DNA of 63,677 nt from Phycisphaerales bacterium (GCA_003597935.1 QZJT01000131.1:1-63677); one strand, 5' to 3'; shown: positions 1 to 8,653, numbered from the stretch's first letter. The notes: generated by a model not told the origin, from the sequence alone. Numbers and translations: made by a program.

Positions 1-602
1 AGACGGGCCAGAAAGCGCTGGCGCTGCTCTTCCTTCGAGACATTGAGGAAGAACTTGACTACGTGCGTGCCGTTGTGTACGAGGTGCCGCTCGAAGGCGT
101 TGATGTCGTCGTAGCGCTGCTGCCAGAACTTGTCGCCACGCGGGCCGGGCGGCAGGTGCTGGGCGTCGAGCCACTCGGGGTGGACGCGGACCACGAGTAC
201 CTCTTCATAGTAAGAGCGGTTGAAGATGCCGATCCGCCCCCCCTGCGGCAGCCGCTTCATGCAGCGCCACAGGAAGGAGTGGTCCAATTCGTCCGCGCTG
301 GGGGCCTTGAAGCTGGTGACCTCGCAGCCCTGCGGGTTCACGCCGGACATGACGTGTTTGATCGTCCCGTCCTTGCCGGCCGCGTCCATCGCCTGAAAGA
401 TGACCAGCAGCGAGTAGCGATCGGCCGCGTAAAGCAGTTCCTGCGCCTTCGCCAGAGCGTCGACGTCTTCGAGCAGGGCGGCCTTGCCGTCCTGCTTGCT
501 GGCGAAGCCGGCGGTGTAGGTCGGGTCGAAGCCGCGTATCCGCACCTCGCTGCCCGGCCGCACCAGGAAGGGCCTGTGATCGAGCTTGTGGGGCTTGCTC
601 AT
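1..602 (-). CDS. ppk2: Polyphosphate kinase 2 family protein (partial, 3' end outside the window)
   Basis: The start codon is at 602 and the frame stays open to the window edge, so about 200 N-terminal residues are visible. They match the PPK2 family, which moves phosphate between polyphosphate and nucleotides in the cytoplasm. Seen: the P-loop-like stretch VIFQAMDAAGKDGTIKHVM, then the family segment SGVNPQGCEVTSFKAPS, the SYYEEVLVVRVHPEWL block, and HVVKFFLNVSKEEQRQRFL running to the edge. The MDAAGKDG form fits the single-domain PPK2 subfamilies. Substrate class (AMP, ADP or GDP) cannot be decided because the C-terminal third is missing. It lies 24 bases downstream of the ImmA/IrrE gene on the same strand and may share its transcript. 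Confidence 0.9.
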   Translation of the reverse strand, partial: MSKPHKLDHRPFLVRPGSEVRIRGFDPTYTAGFASKQDGKAALLEDVDALAKAQELLYAADRYSLLVIFQAMDAAGKDGTIKHVMSGVNPQGCEVTSFKAPSADELDHSFLWRCMKRLPQGGRIGIFNRSYYEEVLVVRVHPEWLDAQHLPPGPRGDKFWQQRYDDINAFERHLVHNGTHVVKFFLNVSKEEQRQRFLAR

Positions 603-625
603 GGGCTCCGTATCTGCAAGCGTCC

Positions 626-1273
626 TTATGCCAGATAGTCGAGCCGGGCTCGAACCGCGCCCTCAACGCGATCGCTGATCCGCATGGCCCATTCCGAAAG
701 CCTGATGGCCATGGCGCTGACCGAGACCTCAAACGACGAGGCGAGTTGGCTTGCCAGGTACTTCAGGATGGCGCTGCAATCGCCGAAGCCGGCCGCCTTA
801 ACCAACCGAGGGTAGACGCGCCGCGCATACGCTGTGACCTGCTCGGCCGGCATCAGGATAGCAGCGGCGCACCGCTTCGCGTTACGTTCCATCTGATGCC
901 ACTGTGCCAGGCCTTGCAGGTGTCGAAAGTCACCGTCCTGCGTGACGGAATCGAGCACCCGCCGATGGATCAGGATGTGGGCCAGTTCCTCGGCGACGGT
1001 CATGCGATAGCGGGCAACAGGTCCGTCCGCCAGTTTGTCGTCAATGTATACGACGATATCGCCGGTCGAAACGTCGCGCAGGACCATCCCCATAACGCCA
1101 AACCTCGCCTGCAGCGCGGGCCGGATGTCGAGCGAGACTCCCGGCAATCGCTCCAGCATGATTTCGACATCGACAGGGATCTCCGGCGGGCTGCCCGCGT
1201 TCGCATGAACGAACTCACGAGCCAACGCTTCCAGTTGCGCGGCCGTGTACGTTGGGGCATCATGAATCGCCAT
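626..1273 (-). CDS. ImmA/IrrE-family (DUF955) protein with altered HExxH motif
   Basis: 215 residues from ATG 1273. The family contains zinc metallopeptidases that cleave or inactivate a partner Xre repressor. The core is present: a central beta-rich part (GMVLRDVSTGDIVVYIDD), then RYRMTVAEELAHILIHRR, the metallopeptidase helix. The first metal-binding His of HExxH is replaced by Glu (E95-E96-L-A-H99), so classic zinc chemistry is doubtful. The MERNAKRCAAAILMP segment is the usual downstream block with a conserved Met-Pro. Its start overlaps the upstream Xre gene by 14 bp, which implies translational coupling. A longer reading to 1513 is rejected because that part is the Xre gene in another frame. 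Confidence 0.85.
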   Translation of the reverse strand: MAIHDAPTYTAAQLEALAREFVHANAGSPPEIPVDVEIMLERLPGVSLDIRPALQARFGVMGMVLRDVSTGDIVVYIDDKLADGPVARYRMTVAEELAHILIHRRVLDSVTQDGDFRHLQGLAQWHQMERNAKRCAAAILMPAEQVTAYARRVYPRLVKAAGFGDCSAILKYLASQLASSFEVSVSAMAIRLSEWAMRISDRVEGAVRARLDYLA

Positions 1274-1652
1274 CGGCTTCGCCGTCTGCGTCGGCCGACT
1301 TGAGTTCCCTGATAAGGCTGGCGATCTGCTCTTCATCCAACTGCCGATTGTCGATCGTGCGAAGCAGGACCGGCACCAGCGGGCGGTCAGCGAGATGCCG
1401 CACGTCCGCGGGCAACTCGCCGCGGCGCCGGGCCGCGTCGAAGAAGACCGCCCAGTCTTCAGAACCCTCCACCAGCCCCAATGCGTCCGCCCACTCCCGA
1501 AGTTGATCGGCACCAGCGGGGGGCTGACGCCGACCCTGCTCCACCGCGCTCAGGTTGGACGCTTGTACGTTAACAAGGTCCGCAAACCGACGCAGGCCGA
1601 TGCCGGCACGGACGCGAAAAGTCCGCAACGTTTCTCCAAAGCTGGCATTCAC
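1260..1652 (-). CDS. Xre-family helix-turn-helix regulator
   Basis: 130 residues. Residues about 5-60 form a lambda-repressor-like HTH: FGETLRTFRVRAGIGLRRFA, then the recognition-helix region VNVQASNLSAVEQGRRQPP. The C-terminal half is helical and acidic with no recognised domain. It is the first gene of the Xre-ImmA pair and overlaps the next gene by 14 bp. A promoter with a perfect inverted repeat over its -10 box lies just upstream, so autorepression is likely. The pair could be a stress-response repressor with its antirepressor, or a toxin-antitoxin-like module; the sequence alone does not decide. Confidence 0.85.
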   Translation of the reverse strand: MNASFGETLRTFRVRAGIGLRRFADLVNVQASNLSAVEQGRRQPPAGADQLREWADALGLVEGSEDWAVFFDAARRRGELPADVRHLADRPLVPVLLRTIDNRQLDEEQIASLIRELKSADADGEADGDS

Positions 1653-1673
1653 AGACTTGATCTCCTACAGCGC

Positions 1674-1688
1674 TATCAATTTATGATA
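1674..1688. promoter_or_regulatory. Putative Xre operator (perfect inverted repeat over the -10 box)
   Basis: TATCAATTTATGATA is a 5-5-5 perfect inverted repeat (TATCA / TGATA) that fully covers the -10 hexamer of the xre promoter. Its position suits repressor occlusion of RNA polymerase by the Xre protein. That binding is inferred from position and symmetry only. Confidence 0.6.
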
Positions 1689-1711
1689 ACACCCGCTGGC
1701 TGTAGAGTCAA
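1683..1711 (-). promoter_or_regulatory. Sigma70-type promoter of the xre-immA pair
   Basis: Reading the minus strand, a -35 box TTGACT (1711-1706) is separated by exactly 17 bp from a -10 box TATCAT (1688-1683). The start codon at 1652 lies about 30 bp downstream, with an AGGAG site before it. The fit to the housekeeping consensus is strong in this GC-rich background. Confidence 0.75.
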
Positions 1712-1752
1712 ATCGACGGGGCCAGGCCCCGTCGTCTCATTTGGCCATTGCA

Positions 1753-2511
1753 TCACGAAGCTGGCGCCCAGTTGGGCTTGCGTTTCTCCAGGAACGCGGC
1801 GATCCCCTCCCGCCCGTCGGCGTCGTCGCCGAAGCACTCCGCAAACGCCCCGACGTCGTCGCCGTCATGCAACGCCCGCTTGGCCAGGGCGACGGCGTTC
1901 GGCCCGGCCGCGTAGAACGTCCGCGCCAGCACGTCGGCCCGTGCCGCCAGGTCTTCGGGCGAGTTGACCACTTCGTCCACCAGGCCGAACGGCAGCGCAT
2001 CCTCCGCCTTCACCGGCTCGCCGCTGAGGATCATCCGCCGCGCCCGGGCCGGGCCGATCAGTTTCGGCAACCGCTGCATGCCGGCCCATCCCGGGATCAC
2101 GCCGATCGTGACCTCGGGCAGACCGAGTTTGGCCGTGCGTACGGCGATGCGCAGGTCGCAGGCCAGCGCCAGCTCCAGCCCTCCGCCCAAGGCCGGGCCG
2201 TTGATGCACGCGATGGTCACCTTCGACAGCCCCTCGATCTGATTCAGCACGTCCTTGCCCAGCCGGGCGTAGGTGTCGGCCTGCGGCGGCTCGTAGTCGG
2301 ACATAGCCTTGATGTCCGCCCCGGCCGCGAAGACCTTGCCCAGCCCGGTGATCACCGCCACCCGGACATCCGGGTGAGCGTCCACCTCGCGGGCCACTTC
2401 GCCCAGCCGCTCCATCGTGCCCGCAGACAGCACGTTGACGCCGTTGTCCGTGGACAGAAAGACGCGCGCCAGCGGCGGCTCCAGATTCAGCACGACGTTG
2501 GTCTGGCTCAT
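1753..2511 (-). CDS. Enoyl-CoA hydratase/isomerase (crotonase) family protein
   Basis: 252 residues from ATG 2511, preceded by a GGTGGA site; a longer reading to 2652 lacks family similarity. Crotonase-fold enzymes hydrate or isomerise enoyl-CoA esters in the cytoplasm. Seen: the CoA/oxyanion-hole segment GLGKVFAAGADIKAM, the second oxyanion block INGPALGGGLELALACDLRI, and LPEVTIGVIPGWAGMQRLPKLIG, where the Glu matches a usual catalytic acid position. The C-terminal ending KRKPNW is common in short-chain enoyl-CoA hydratases. The substrate is unknown and no beta-oxidation neighbours are present. Confidence 0.92.
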   Translation of the reverse strand: MSQTNVVLNLEPPLARVFLSTDNGVNVLSAGTMERLGEVAREVDAHPDVRVAVITGLGKVFAAGADIKAMSDYEPPQADTYARLGKDVLNQIEGLSKVTIACINGPALGGGLELALACDLRIAVRTAKLGLPEVTIGVIPGWAGMQRLPKLIGPARARRMILSGEPVKAEDALPFGLVDEVVNSPEDLAARADVLARTFYAAGPNAVALAKRALHDGDDVGAFAECFGDDADGREGIAAFLEKRKPNWAPAS

Positions 2512-3197
2512 GATTCCACCCCGCAAAGAGGTTCGTTCAGCGGCGTCCGGCGGCCGCGCGCCCCCCGGCGCCGCACTGCCTGCGGCTGTTGTAATCCGTC
2601 TTGGCCGGAATACCAACCCGCGGGCCGAGTTCGGCGCGGGTGCATCCGCCACCCCTGCAACTTCGTGCCACTGCTCTTGAGCAGTGGACGACCACGCGCG
2701 CCTGACGTCGAAGGGCGGGCCGGCCCCCCGCCGAGGTCAGTTGAAGCCCGGCCTCGAACGGTGGTCCGGGCGCGGGTATTTCGATTCACCATGCAGCGGC
2801 ACTGCTCGGTGGCGATGGCACGGATGGCGTGTGGCAGAAAGTTCAGGTGATCGCCGCCGCACGCAATCAGACGGCGGCGGCCACGTGTTACAGGGCCGCC
2901 GCTCCTGACGGCGCATGCCGATGCAGAATGGCTGACGGCTACCCGCGAACAGGCTCGCGACATACGAGTCTGCTCGCGGCGCCCGGCCGCCGCGGCGCGC
3001 CACCACCGCGTTACGAAGCGCCGCTACCGCCCTTGGGCCCCATCTAAACAGGCCAGGGACAATCAGTTGCGCCCGGCGCTGCCCTTCGCTGCTGACCATG
3101 GCACGCGCCTTGCCGCCCGTCGCTGTGGATCCGGGCGGACGCGGCCCGGGCGCTGACATCAGCCGAAAACGCCATCCAAACGCGAAGGGAGTCTATC
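2512..3197. other. Intergenic region without a supported gene
   Basis: The 686 bases between the divergently oriented hydratase and beta-helix genes contain only GC-rich short frames with no domain resemblance. The single clear element is the AGGGAG ribosome site at the far end, 7-8 bases before ATG 3198. Confidence 0.5.
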
Positions 3198-5159
3198 ATG
3201 AACCAGGTATTACGGGCGAACTGCGTCGGCCTGTCGATCTGCTGCGCGCTGGCCGGCCTGGCGCACGCCCAGACCGTCTACGTGGACACCGTCGAGGACG
3301 TCGTCGACTTCCAGGGGGCCAGGCGGGTGGCCGACCTGCCGGGTCCGGACGGCCGCATCTCGTTCCGTGAGGCGATCTACGCGGTCGACAACACGCCGGG
3401 GCCTCAGACCATCGGGTTCCGCATCCCGAAGGACGAGTGGTGGCTGTACAACGATCGCGCGATTCTGAAGCTCGAAGACGGAATGTTCATCCTCCGCGCC
3501 GATGAGACCACGGTCGATTTCACCACGCAAACGAGGTACACGGGTGATACCAACCCCGACGGCAACGAAGTCGGCGTGTACGGCCTCGAGCCCAACGGCT
3601 GGGGCACGACGGCCATCAGCGTGACCGGCAGCCACTGCACGATCATCGGCCTGGACCGTGTGATGCAGCGCGGCCACGCCGTGCAACTGTGGGGCAACTA
3701 CAACCGCGTCATCTCCTGCACCATCAGCGGGCCGCTCCATTCCGGCGTCTACATTTCCGGCGGCTTCGACGGCCCGCCGGCCGAAGGCAACGTCGTCGGC
3801 GGGACGAAACCCGGCGAGGGCAACGTGCTCTCCGCCGGCAACCACGGCGTGCGCATCGACACGCCGGCCAATAACAACGTCGTCATCGGCAACCGGCTCA
3901 GCGGCGTATTCGCCGGCGTGGCCGTGCGCGGCAACCGGTACACGGGAAGCCCGGTCGGCAACCGGATCGGCGGCGAAACGGAAGCCGAACGAAACGTCAT
4001 CTCCGGCGCCGGCAAGTACGGCGAGGAAGGCTATCCCGACGGCGCCCAGGTTTCGGTGGAGATGGCGGTGAACACTCAGATCATCGGCAACTACATCGGC
4101 ACCACGCCGGACGGCATGTCGCGGGCCCCTCAAATCGGGCCGACCGGCGTCGCGGTGATCGACTCCACGGACACCGTGATCCGCGGAAACCTGATCTCTG
4201 GATTGCGGGTCGCGGGAACGAACCACTACCAGGGCCAGACCTTCGGGCAGGCGATCCTGGTGACGACCATGAACGCGGACAACATCGGGACCCTCATCGA
4301 AGGCAACATGATCGGCGCCGACGCGACCGGCCGCGGCGCGATCCCGACGCTCAACGGCGTCGTGGTGGCGCCGTTCATTTCGCGCTACGCCCTGGAAGGC
4401 ACGCAGGTCGGCGGCACGGAGCCGGGCCAGGGCAACCTGATCGCGTTCATCGAGCGGGAGAGCGTCCTGGTGACACCGACCGTCCAGGGGGTGTGGATTT
4501 CCGGCAACTCGATCCACTCCAACGGGCGGCTGGGCATCGAGCTGGGCGGGGACGGCGTCACGCCCAACGATCCCGGCGACGGTGACGCAGGCGCCAACGA
4601 CCTTCAGAACTTCCCGATCATCACGGCGGCGGAAGGCGGCGACGGAAAAACGCGGGTGCAGGGCACGCTCTCATCGCTGCCGGCGCGGACGTTCAGCGTC
4701 GAGTTGTTCGCCAGCGAAGCGTGTGACCCGAGCGGCCACGGCGAGGGCGCTGAGTTCCTCGCCGTCTTCGACGTGGATACGGACGGCCGCGGCGAAGCCT
4801 CCTTCGACGTCGTCGTGCAGACACCCGTGCCCCAGGGGCACGTCATCACCGCCACCGCCACCGACGTGCAGGCGTGGAACACCTCCGAGTTCTCCCGGTG
4901 CTTTGCGGTCAGCGGCGGCCTTGACTGCGACGCCATCAGTAAGTTCGCGGTCAGTTGCAAGCGCGGCAAGCTCAAGGCGAAGGTGAAGTCCTCGCTGCCC
5001 GAGGGCACCGAGTTGACCATCGACAACGATGGCGACGTCAAGACGCTGGTCATCGACGGCCGGGGCGGCGGCGTCGTCAAGTACAAGCAGCAGACCGGCA
5101 CGCATCACGTGTCGATTGTGGAATGCCCCCGGCACGAGCGCGAAGTCGCGTGCCCGTAG
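3198..5159 (+). CDS. Secreted right-handed beta-helix protein with CSLREA-like N-terminus
   Basis: 653 residues. The N-terminal 24 or so residues form a signal peptide ending in LAGLAHA, so export is expected. The next block (GRISFREAIYAVDNTPGPQT) resembles the CSLREA domain found at the front of surface beta-helix proteins. Repeated turns follow, such as VVGGTKPGEGNVLSAGN, RIGGETEAERNVISGAG and QVGGTEPGQGNLIAF, the pattern of a parallel beta-helix (pectate-lyase-like fold). After an adhesion-like beta domain, the last 75 or so residues (DCDAISKF...SIVEC) match the C-terminus of the BNR protein at 19475-22003. No catalytic residues are identifiable; an adhesive or glycan-binding role is inference. 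Confidence 0.85.
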   Translation: MNQVLRANCVGLSICCALAGLAHAQTVYVDTVEDVVDFQGARRVADLPGPDGRISFREAIYAVDNTPGPQTIGFRIPKDEWWLYNDRAILKLEDGMFILRADETTVDFTTQTRYTGDTNPDGNEVGVYGLEPNGWGTTAISVTGSHCTIIGLDRVMQRGHAVQLWGNYNRVISCTISGPLHSGVYISGGFDGPPAEGNVVGGTKPGEGNVLSAGNHGVRIDTPANNNVVIGNRLSGVFAGVAVRGNRYTGSPVGNRIGGETEAERNVISGAGKYGEEGYPDGAQVSVEMAVNTQIIGNYIGTTPDGMSRAPQIGPTGVAVIDSTDTVIRGNLISGLRVAGTNHYQGQTFGQAILVTTMNADNIGTLIEGNMIGADATGRGAIPTLNGVVVAPFISRYALEGTQVGGTEPGQGNLIAFIERESVLVTPTVQGVWISGNSIHSNGRLGIELGGDGVTPNDPGDGDAGANDLQNFPIITAAEGGDGKTRVQGTLSSLPARTFSVELFASEACDPSGHGEGAEFLAVFDVDTDGRGEASFDVVVQTPVPQGHVITATATDVQAWNTSEFSRCFAVSGGLDCDAISKFAVSCKRGKLKAKVKSSLPEGTELTIDNDGDVKTLVIDGRGGGVVKYKQQTGTHHVSIVECPRHEREVACP

Positions 5160-5160
5160 A

Positions 5161-5198
5161 TTGAGATTCGTTATTCGCCATTCGCCATTCGTTATTCA
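5161..5198. repeat. Heptamer tandem repeat (ATTCGCC-type)
   Basis: Directly after the beta-helix stop codon lie about five 7-bp units alternating between ATTCGTT and ATTCGCC. The same type occurs at 25557, 30762, 44490 and 50490, always at gene ends or between genes. Confidence 0.75.
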
Positions 5199-5696
5199 TC
5201 GCAGCGCCGGCAGGCCCACCAGCCGCCGGATGGTCGCCAGTTGCCCGGCGTGAAACGCCTCGTGCCTGATGCAGTGCGTCACCGCGCCCAGCTTGTCGCT
5301 GTAGTGCGGATGCCGGGCGCCGCCCGCGCCGAAGGCAGGCTCGCGCAGCAGATCGTCGGCCATGTCCATCACGGCGGCCAGCGTTCGGCGCTGCATGTCC
5401 GCCATGGTATCGAGGATCGACGCGACCGGCGGGTAATCGTGTTCGCTGGTGGCTTTGATCGGGCCGCCGATGGGAAAGTGCTGCACGAACTCGGGCGGAA
5501 GCATCGGCCGGCCCATGCAACGGTCGAAGATCAGCACGTGCTGCGACACGGCCAGATGGCCGCACAGCCAGGTCGGATGCGCAAGCCCCGGCCCGGGCTG
5601 GAACGACCAGGCGTCGCCGGCCAGGTCCGCGATCAGCTTCAATGTCCAGTCGCGCGTCCCCTCGAGCTGGGCTGCCAGAATCCGGCCGGTCGTCAT
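5196..5696 (-). CDS. DinB-family protein
   Basis: 166 residues from ATG 5696, chosen because GGAG lies about 8 bases upstream; a longer frame to 5771 has no such site. The DinB fold is a four-helix bundle with a metal site made of three His. Here WLCGHLAVSQHVLIF carries the first His positions and HEAFHAGQLATIRRL the C-terminal pair. Family members include thiol-dependent metalloenzymes (YfiT/BshC-partner-like) and proteins of unknown function induced by damage. No neighbouring gene points to a specific reaction. Confidence 0.8.
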   Translation of the reverse strand: MTTGRILAAQLEGTRDWTLKLIADLAGDAWSFQPGPGLAHPTWLCGHLAVSQHVLIFDRCMGRPMLPPEFVQHFPIGGPIKATSEHDYPPVASILDTMADMQRRTLAAVMDMADDLLREPAFGAGGARHPHYSDKLGAVTHCIRHEAFHAGQLATIRRLVGLPALR

Positions 5697-5803
5697 GGCG
5701 GGCACTCCAATCCCATACGCGGTACACGGAAACCACGCAGCAGTCTGGCACACAACGGCGGCCTCAGTCAATGCTCAATGGGCGTGCGCGATCAGGCGCC
5801 GGC

Positions 5804-5836
5804 AGCGAGCCGCGGGCTTCAAGCCCGCGGCTCGCT
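5804..5836. repeat. GCGAGCCGCGGGCT palindromic element (REP family 1), single copy
   Basis: A perfect 16-bp inverted repeat with a one-base centre: AGCGAGCCGCGGGCTT, then C, then its exact complement. It lies in the gap between the divergent DinB and acyl-CoA ligase genes. Related copies occur at 11605-11980, 23867-24015, 27535, 40381, 50670 and 50835. Confidence 0.8.
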
Positions 5837-5971
5837 CCGATGCGCCGCCGGTCGCGTCCCGCACGCCGCCTGTCCCGCCGGGGCGGTTGCATTCGTCCGG
5901 CGGGCGGCGGATATTGTTCGCGTGATCGTCCGCGGTGACGACCGTCGCGTTTACGGCCGGGATGGGACACG

Positions 5972-7456
5972 ATGCTCGTTGATCAGCTTCTGGCGGCCAA
6001 CGATCGGTTCGGCGCCGTGCTCGCCATAGATGACGGCTTTCGTTCCCTGACCTATAGACAGGTCACCGCCCTGGCCTCGGTGATGCGCGACGTCATCGAC
6101 CGGCGCACCACCTGTCCGCGCGTCGGAATCCTGCTGCCGTCCGGCGGCGCGTTCGCCATGACCTGCTTCGGAGCGCTGTGGGCGAGCCGGGTGGCGGTGC
6201 CGCTCAACCTGCTGCTCTCCGCCGAAGAGTTGCGCGGCATCGTCGAAGACGCCGGGCTGGACGCCATCATCACCGTCCGGCATTTCGCCGAGACGGTCGA
6301 GCAGATGCCCGCCCGCGCGATCTACCTCGAAGACCTGCCGCTGAAACGCAAGGTCTTCATGAAGCTGATGAGCCGCCCGCCGGCCGCGCCCAGGGTCGAG
6401 CCGGACGACGTCGCGGTCATCCTCTACACCTCCGGCACGACCGGCCGCCCCAAGGGCGTGCAACTCTCCTACGGCAATCTGCACAGCAACTGCGTCGACT
6501 CGATGGCCTCGCTGAACCTCGACCAGCATCACCGCTTTCTGAACGTGCTGCCGCCCTTCCACGTCTTCGGCCTCACCGGGCTGGTGCTGATGCCGATCCA
6601 CCTGGGGGCGACCGTCCATGCGATCCCCCGGTTCAACCCGCTGCACGCGATCAAGTCGATCGCGGAAAAGCAGATCACGCTGGTCGTCGCCATCCCCAGC
6701 ATGTACGCCGCCATGCTCAAGGCGAAGTCCGCCACGCCGGAAATGTTTCGAAGCGTCCAGCTCGCCATCAGCGGCGGCGAGCCGCTGCCGGACTCGGTCG
6801 CCCGCGGGTTTCAGGAGCGGTTCGGCGTGACGCTGCGCCAGGGTTACGGCCTGACGGAGACATCACCGGTGGTGGCGGTGTGTACGGAGGACGCCACCCG
6901 CGACGGCACCGTGGGCAGGCCCATCCGCAACGTGCGGGTGAGCATCGTCGCAGCGGACGGACGGCACTGCGGGCCGGGCGAAGATGGGGAGATCGTCATC
7001 CACGGCCCTGGCGTGATGAAGGGGTACTACAACCAGCCGGAAGAAACGCGGGCCGTCATCGACGAGGATGGAGGCTTTCACACCGGCGATATGGGCCGGC
7101 TGGACGACCACGGGTTTCTGACCATCTCCGGGCGCATCAAGGAGATGCTGATCGTCGGCGGCGAGAACGTCTATCCGAGGGAAATCGAGGCGGTGCTGGA
7201 GGAGCACGCCGACGTGGTCCAAGCGGCCGTGATCGGCGTGCAGGATGAGTCGCGCGGCGAAGTGCCGATCGCCTTCGTCATCTGCCGCGACGGCGCCCAG
7301 GTGGACGAAGCCGCGCTGCGGCAGTTCGCCCGCCAGTCGCTGGCCGGCTTCAAAGTGCCGCGGCAGATCCGGATCGAGTCCGATCTTCCCACCGGCCCCA
7401 CCGGGAAAATCCTCAAGCGGCGGCTGAAGGAAATGGTGGCGGTAGCCTCCGCGTAG
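5972..7456 (+). CDS. AMP-dependent acyl-CoA synthetase/ligase
   Basis: 494 residues, the usual size for a class I adenylate-forming enzyme. Seen: the P-loop-like motif VILYTSGTTGRPKGVQLSY (A3), the aromatic substrate-pocket stretch FHVFGLTGLVL, the A5 motif QGYGLTETSPV, the A7 segment FHTGDMGRLDDHGFLTISGR, and the C-terminal A10 lysine in PTGPTGKILKRRLK. It should activate a carboxylic acid to acyl-AMP and then to acyl-CoA in the cytoplasm. The length and GLTGLVL stretch fit medium- or long-chain fatty acids, but substrate cannot be read from sequence. It stands alone, with a tandem array right after its stop codon. Confidence 0.92.
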   Translation: MLVDQLLAANDRFGAVLAIDDGFRSLTYRQVTALASVMRDVIDRRTTCPRVGILLPSGGAFAMTCFGALWASRVAVPLNLLLSAEELRGIVEDAGLDAIITVRHFAETVEQMPARAIYLEDLPLKRKVFMKLMSRPPAAPRVEPDDVAVILYTSGTTGRPKGVQLSYGNLHSNCVDSMASLNLDQHHRFLNVLPPFHVFGLTGLVLMPIHLGATVHAIPRFNPLHAIKSIAEKQITLVVAIPSMYAAMLKAKSATPEMFRSVQLAISGGEPLPDSVARGFQERFGVTLRQGYGLTETSPVVAVCTEDATRDGTVGRPIRNVRVSIVAADGRHCGPGEDGEIVIHGPGVMKGYYNQPEETRAVIDEDGGFHTGDMGRLDDHGFLTISGRIKEMLIVGGENVYPREIEAVLEEHADVVQAAVIGVQDESRGEVPIAFVICRDGAQVDEAALRQFARQSLAGFKVPRQIRIESDLPTGPTGKILKRRLKEMVAVASA

Positions 7457-7460
7457 GCGA

Positions 7461-7612
7461 CGGCCCTTCAGACCGCGCGGCAGCCCTTCAGACCCCCGCG
7501 GCAGCACTTCAGACCGCGCGGCAGCCCTTCAGACCCCCGCGGCAGCCCTTCAGACCCCCGCGGCAGCCCTTCAGACCCCCGCGGCAGCCCTTCAGACCGG
7601 CGCGGCAGCCAT
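7461..7612. repeat. 20/21-bp tandem array (CGGCAGCCCTTCAGA unit)
   Basis: Seven copies of a 20- or 21-bp unit, core GCGGCAGCCCTTCAGAC, follow the ligase stop codon. Copies differ by one base in the C-run or GCGC spacer, giving starts of the TTCA core at about 7466, 7486, 7507, 7527, 7548, 7569 and 7590. Confidence 0.85.
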
Positions 7613-7668
7613 CCGTTCCCACCGGTCCATCAAGTCCACCAAGTCCATTCAGTCCATCATGTCCATAC
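7613..7668. repeat. 9-bp tandem array (GTCCAT unit), copy 1
   Basis: Five or six units of about 9 bp built on GTCCAT or GTCCAC with a variable trinucleotide. A longer array of the same type lies at 57115-57230. Confidence 0.7.
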
Positions 7669-7734
7669 CGCCCGCGCCCCAGTGCCAGCGCCCGCACCGG
7701 TCGCCGCACAGTCCGCGCCAGCGCGCCGCCCGCG

Positions 7735-8448
7735 CTATCGCTTCGAGAACTGGAACCGCCGTCGGGCGCCGGCCTGGCCGTACTTCTTCCGTTCCACCTT
7801 GCGGCTGTCGCGCGTCAGCAGGCGGTTCTGCCGCAGCACCGGTTCGTAGCTGGCGTCGTAGGTCTTTAGCGCCCGCGCCAGGCCCAGAACTATGGCGCCG
7901 GCCTGGCCGGTCGTGCCGCCGCCGGAAACGTTGACGAAGACGTCCACCTGGTCGGCGGTCTGTGTGGCCGCCAGCGGCGCCCGCACGTCCTGCCGATCGC
8001 GCTCGATGCGGAAGAACTCATCGACCGGCTTCTTGTTCACCTCGAACTTACCGCTGCCGGGACGGATGCGGACCCGGGCGACCGCGGTCTTGCGCCGGCC
8101 GGTGCCCCACACGAAGCCGTATCGGGCGATGGCGGCGAAGCGGGAGCTGTCGAAGGTCGGCGCCACCGCTTCCTGGTCCGAGGGTGAACCGGCGGCGTGG
8201 CCGGCCGGCGGGCCGGCAGCGACACCTGGGGCAGTGGCGTGAGCGGCCGGCGGAACGGCGCCCGTCGCGGCCGGGGGAACGGCGCCAGCGCCCACTGAGG
8301 GTGCGGCGCCTGCGGCGGCCGGCGGAACGGCCGCTGCGGGAACGGCAGGGGCGGATGGGGGAACAGCACCGGCGGCCGGGGGAACGGCCGCCTTCTGAGC
8401 GGGCGGTTCCTCGGGGGTGGCGTTCGCGTTGTTGGGTTCGTCAGACAC
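7735..8448 (-). CDS. rpsI: 30S ribosomal protein S9 with Ala/Pro-rich N-terminal extension
   Basis: The C-terminal 130 or so residues are canonical S9: YGFVWGTGRRKTAVARVRI, the VSGGGTTGQAGAIVLGLARAL block and the basic tail ending GARRRFQFSKR, which in S9 reaches the P-site tRNA. In front is a low-complexity extension of about 105 residues rich in Ala, Pro and Gly (PPAAGAVPPSAPAVP-like). The start chosen is GTG 8448, with GGAG about 10 bases upstream; ATG 8541 or 8565 in the same frame would lengthen the tail further. It follows rplM in the conserved L13-S9 order and is presumably co-transcribed with it. Confidence 0.92.
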   Translation of the reverse strand: MSDEPNNANATPEEPPAQKAAVPPAAGAVPPSAPAVPAAAVPPAAAGAAPSVGAGAVPPAATGAVPPAAHATAPGVAAGPPAGHAAGSPSDQEAVAPTFDSSRFAAIARYGFVWGTGRRKTAVARVRIRPGSGKFEVNKKPVDEFFRIERDRQDVRAPLAATQTADQVDVFVNVSGGGTTGQAGAIVLGLARALKTYDASYEPVLRQNRLLTRDSRKVERKKYGQAGARRRFQFSKR

Positions 8449-8653
8449 GGATCCGAATCTCCAGTGGCGTGCCCGTGGCGAGGGCTTCACGTTTACAGAC
8501 GAAGTTGGCTCATCCGACGTTGATTCATCGAGTTCCGGCATCGGCCGCGCCGCCGGGCGAGTCAACCATCGGCCGCCGGGCGGGCCGGTCGCCGGCCGCG
8601 AGCGGCCGTGGCCCCACGATCGGGCTCTGCGCCGATTCTCTCGGCCGGGGCGG

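Noticed and set aside
626..1513. Longer 295-codon version of the ImmA/IrrE gene
   Set aside because: Its first 80 codons are the Xre gene in another frame; ATG 1273 gives the family length.
8449..8565. Longer N-terminus of S9 from ATG 8565 or 8541
   Set aside because: GTG 8448 has a well-placed GGAG site; the upstream part shows no conservation cues. Kept as an alternative only.
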